Shown here piece after piece: positions 63,573-64,000 of a stretch of 64,000 bases of DNA. Under the pieces are notes generated by a model that saw only the letters and a program-made list of their open reading frames with translations, ran no database searches and was not told the DNA's origin. A program made the translations under genes and the position numbers. Origin of the DNA: Ornithinimicrobium tianjinense (lineage in GTDB: Bacteria > Actinomycetota > Actinomycetes > Actinomycetales > Dermatophilaceae); contig NZ_BMEM01000001.1 of NCBI RefSeq assembly GCF_014636495.1, positions 604,195-668,194 of the forward strand, in the 5' to 3' direction. How positions within the stretch are numbered: position 1 is the stretch's first letter; each line of letters opens with the position of its first letter.

Positions 63573-63936
63573 GACCGGACAGGCGTTAGTGCCACCCGCC
63601 ACCGGACAGGCGTTGCGACCGGACAGGCGTTAGTGCCACCCGCGACCGGACAGGCGCTAGTGCCACCCGCGACCGGACAGGCGTTGCGACCGGACAGGCG
63701 TTAGTGCCACCCGCGACCGGACAGGCGTTGCGACCGGACAGGCGTTAGTGCCTGTCCGGTCTGGCAGGAACGCCTGTCCGGTGTGGCAAGAGCGCCTGTC
63801 CGGTGTGGCAAGAGCGCCTGTCCGGTGTGGCAGGAGTGCCTGTCCGGTGTGGCAGGAGTGCCTGTCCGGTGTGGCAGGAACGGCTGTCCGGTGTGGCAGG
63901 AGCGCCTGTCCGGTGTGGCAGGAACGCCTGTCCGGT
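63573..63936. repeat. Head-to-head array of 17 copies of core ACCGGACAGG
   Basis: Direct copies start at 63574, 63601, 63618, 63645, 63672, 63689, 63716 and 63733 (spacing alternates between 27 and 17 bp, with one consecutive pair of 27). At 63751 the orientation flips and nine CCTGTCCGGT copies follow at exactly 22-bp steps (63751, 63773, and so on to 63927; the one at 63883 reads GCTGTCCGGT). The array fills nearly all of the gap between the DUF2550 gene and the convergent gene at the window edge. No ORF or CRISPR-like spacer variety is present. Confidence 0.92.
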
Positions 63937-63938
63937 CC

Positions 63939-64000
63939 TCAGGGCTGTGGGGTCTCGCGCCCGCCGCCGGGCTGCCAGAGGACGTCGCCGCCGGCGGAGA
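63939..64000 (-). CDS. C-terminal end of a gene running off the window (probable PduO-type cobalamin adenosyltransferase)
   Basis: On the minus strand the last 20 codons read GGDVLWQPGGGRETPQP before a TGA. The GDVLWxPG ending is typical of actinobacterial PduO-type cob(I)alamin adenosyltransferases, which lie beside the DUF2550 gene in related genomes. Only the tail is visible, so the assignment is tentative. Confidence 0.55.
   Translation of the reverse strand, partial: SAGGDVLWQPGGGRETPQP

Noticed and set aside
63573-63936. CRISPR array
   Set aside because: The filler between cores is itself repeated and only 7-17 bp long, orientation flips in the middle, and no cas gene is near.

Overview
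The window is GC-rich actinobacterial chromosome (about 70% G+C or more by eye), most likely from Micrococcales near Intrasporangiaceae/Ornithinimicrobiaceae. The signs are frequent GTG starts, a multifunctional Kgd-type 2-oxoglutarate enzyme, Rho with a long disordered insertion, the actinobacterial order argS-hom-rho-rpmE-prfA-prmC-sua5-glyA-wecA-atp-DUF2550, and many short leaderless promoters (TANNNT 6-8 nt before ATG/GTG). I saw no phage, insertion sequence or CRISPR array. The left part (1-30 kb) is accessory metabolism; the right part (33-64 kb) is mostly core housekeeping.

Layout. 0-1.8 kb: tail of an Fe-S/FAD D-lactate dehydrogenase-like protein, then bluB (DMB synthesis for cobalamin). 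1.9-10.3 kb, all minus strand: leuC-leuD-iclR, then a CoA-transferase, an HMG-CoA-lyase-family lyase and a TctCBA transporter. The same IclR-like palindrome overlaps the -10 of both transcription units, so I read this as one regulon, best explained as citraconate/(R)-citramalate uptake and cleavage to acetyl-CoA plus pyruvate. 10.4-12 kb: an acyltransferase-fold protein and a RibD/DHFR-like reductase. 12-14.8 kb: a persulfide-detoxification divergon (metallo-beta-lactamase/rhodanese protein and small Cys protein against cstR and a Crp/Fnr gene) with two operators. 14.9-15.7 kb: a membrane protein and a MerR regulator with a 20-bp perfect palindrome. 15.7-23.6 kb: a LacI-controlled amide-catabolism cluster with four different amidohydrolases and two paired membrane proteins of DUF5058 type. 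23.6-24.1 kb: a deletion scar of two gene tails. 24.1-25.2 kb: DUF6153-like and DUF305 genes. 25.3-30.9 kb: bioB-bioA-bioF-P450-bioD with overlapping starts and stops. 30.9-33.3 kb: a DEAD-box helicase with a repeat-encoded tail and a PAQR/hemolysin III protein.

33.4-41.1 kb: kgd, an ABC exporter pair, an aldehyde dehydrogenase and tRNA-Arg(CCG). 41.2-63.5 kb: argS, hom (no ACT domain; lysA, thrC and thrB absent from their usual place), rho, rpmE, prfA, prmC, a 27-residue membrane protein, sua5, glyA, wecA and the ATP synthase genes. A perfect TGTGA-N6-TCACA site lies before the atp operon. The operon is unusual: atpC is separated from atpD by a CoA-hydrolase/transferase gene and a uracil/xanthine permease gene.

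Two sequence-level features stand out. An intergenic repeat family with core ACCGGACAGGCG forms a five-unit 34-bp array at 39.4 kb and a head-to-head array at 63.6-63.9 kb (eight direct copies with alternating 27/17-bp spacing, then nine inverted copies at exactly 22 bp), with one solitary core in the cstR leader. The octamer GTATGCCG/CGGCATAC occurs about 36 times by my count and recurs in terminator-like hairpin arms.
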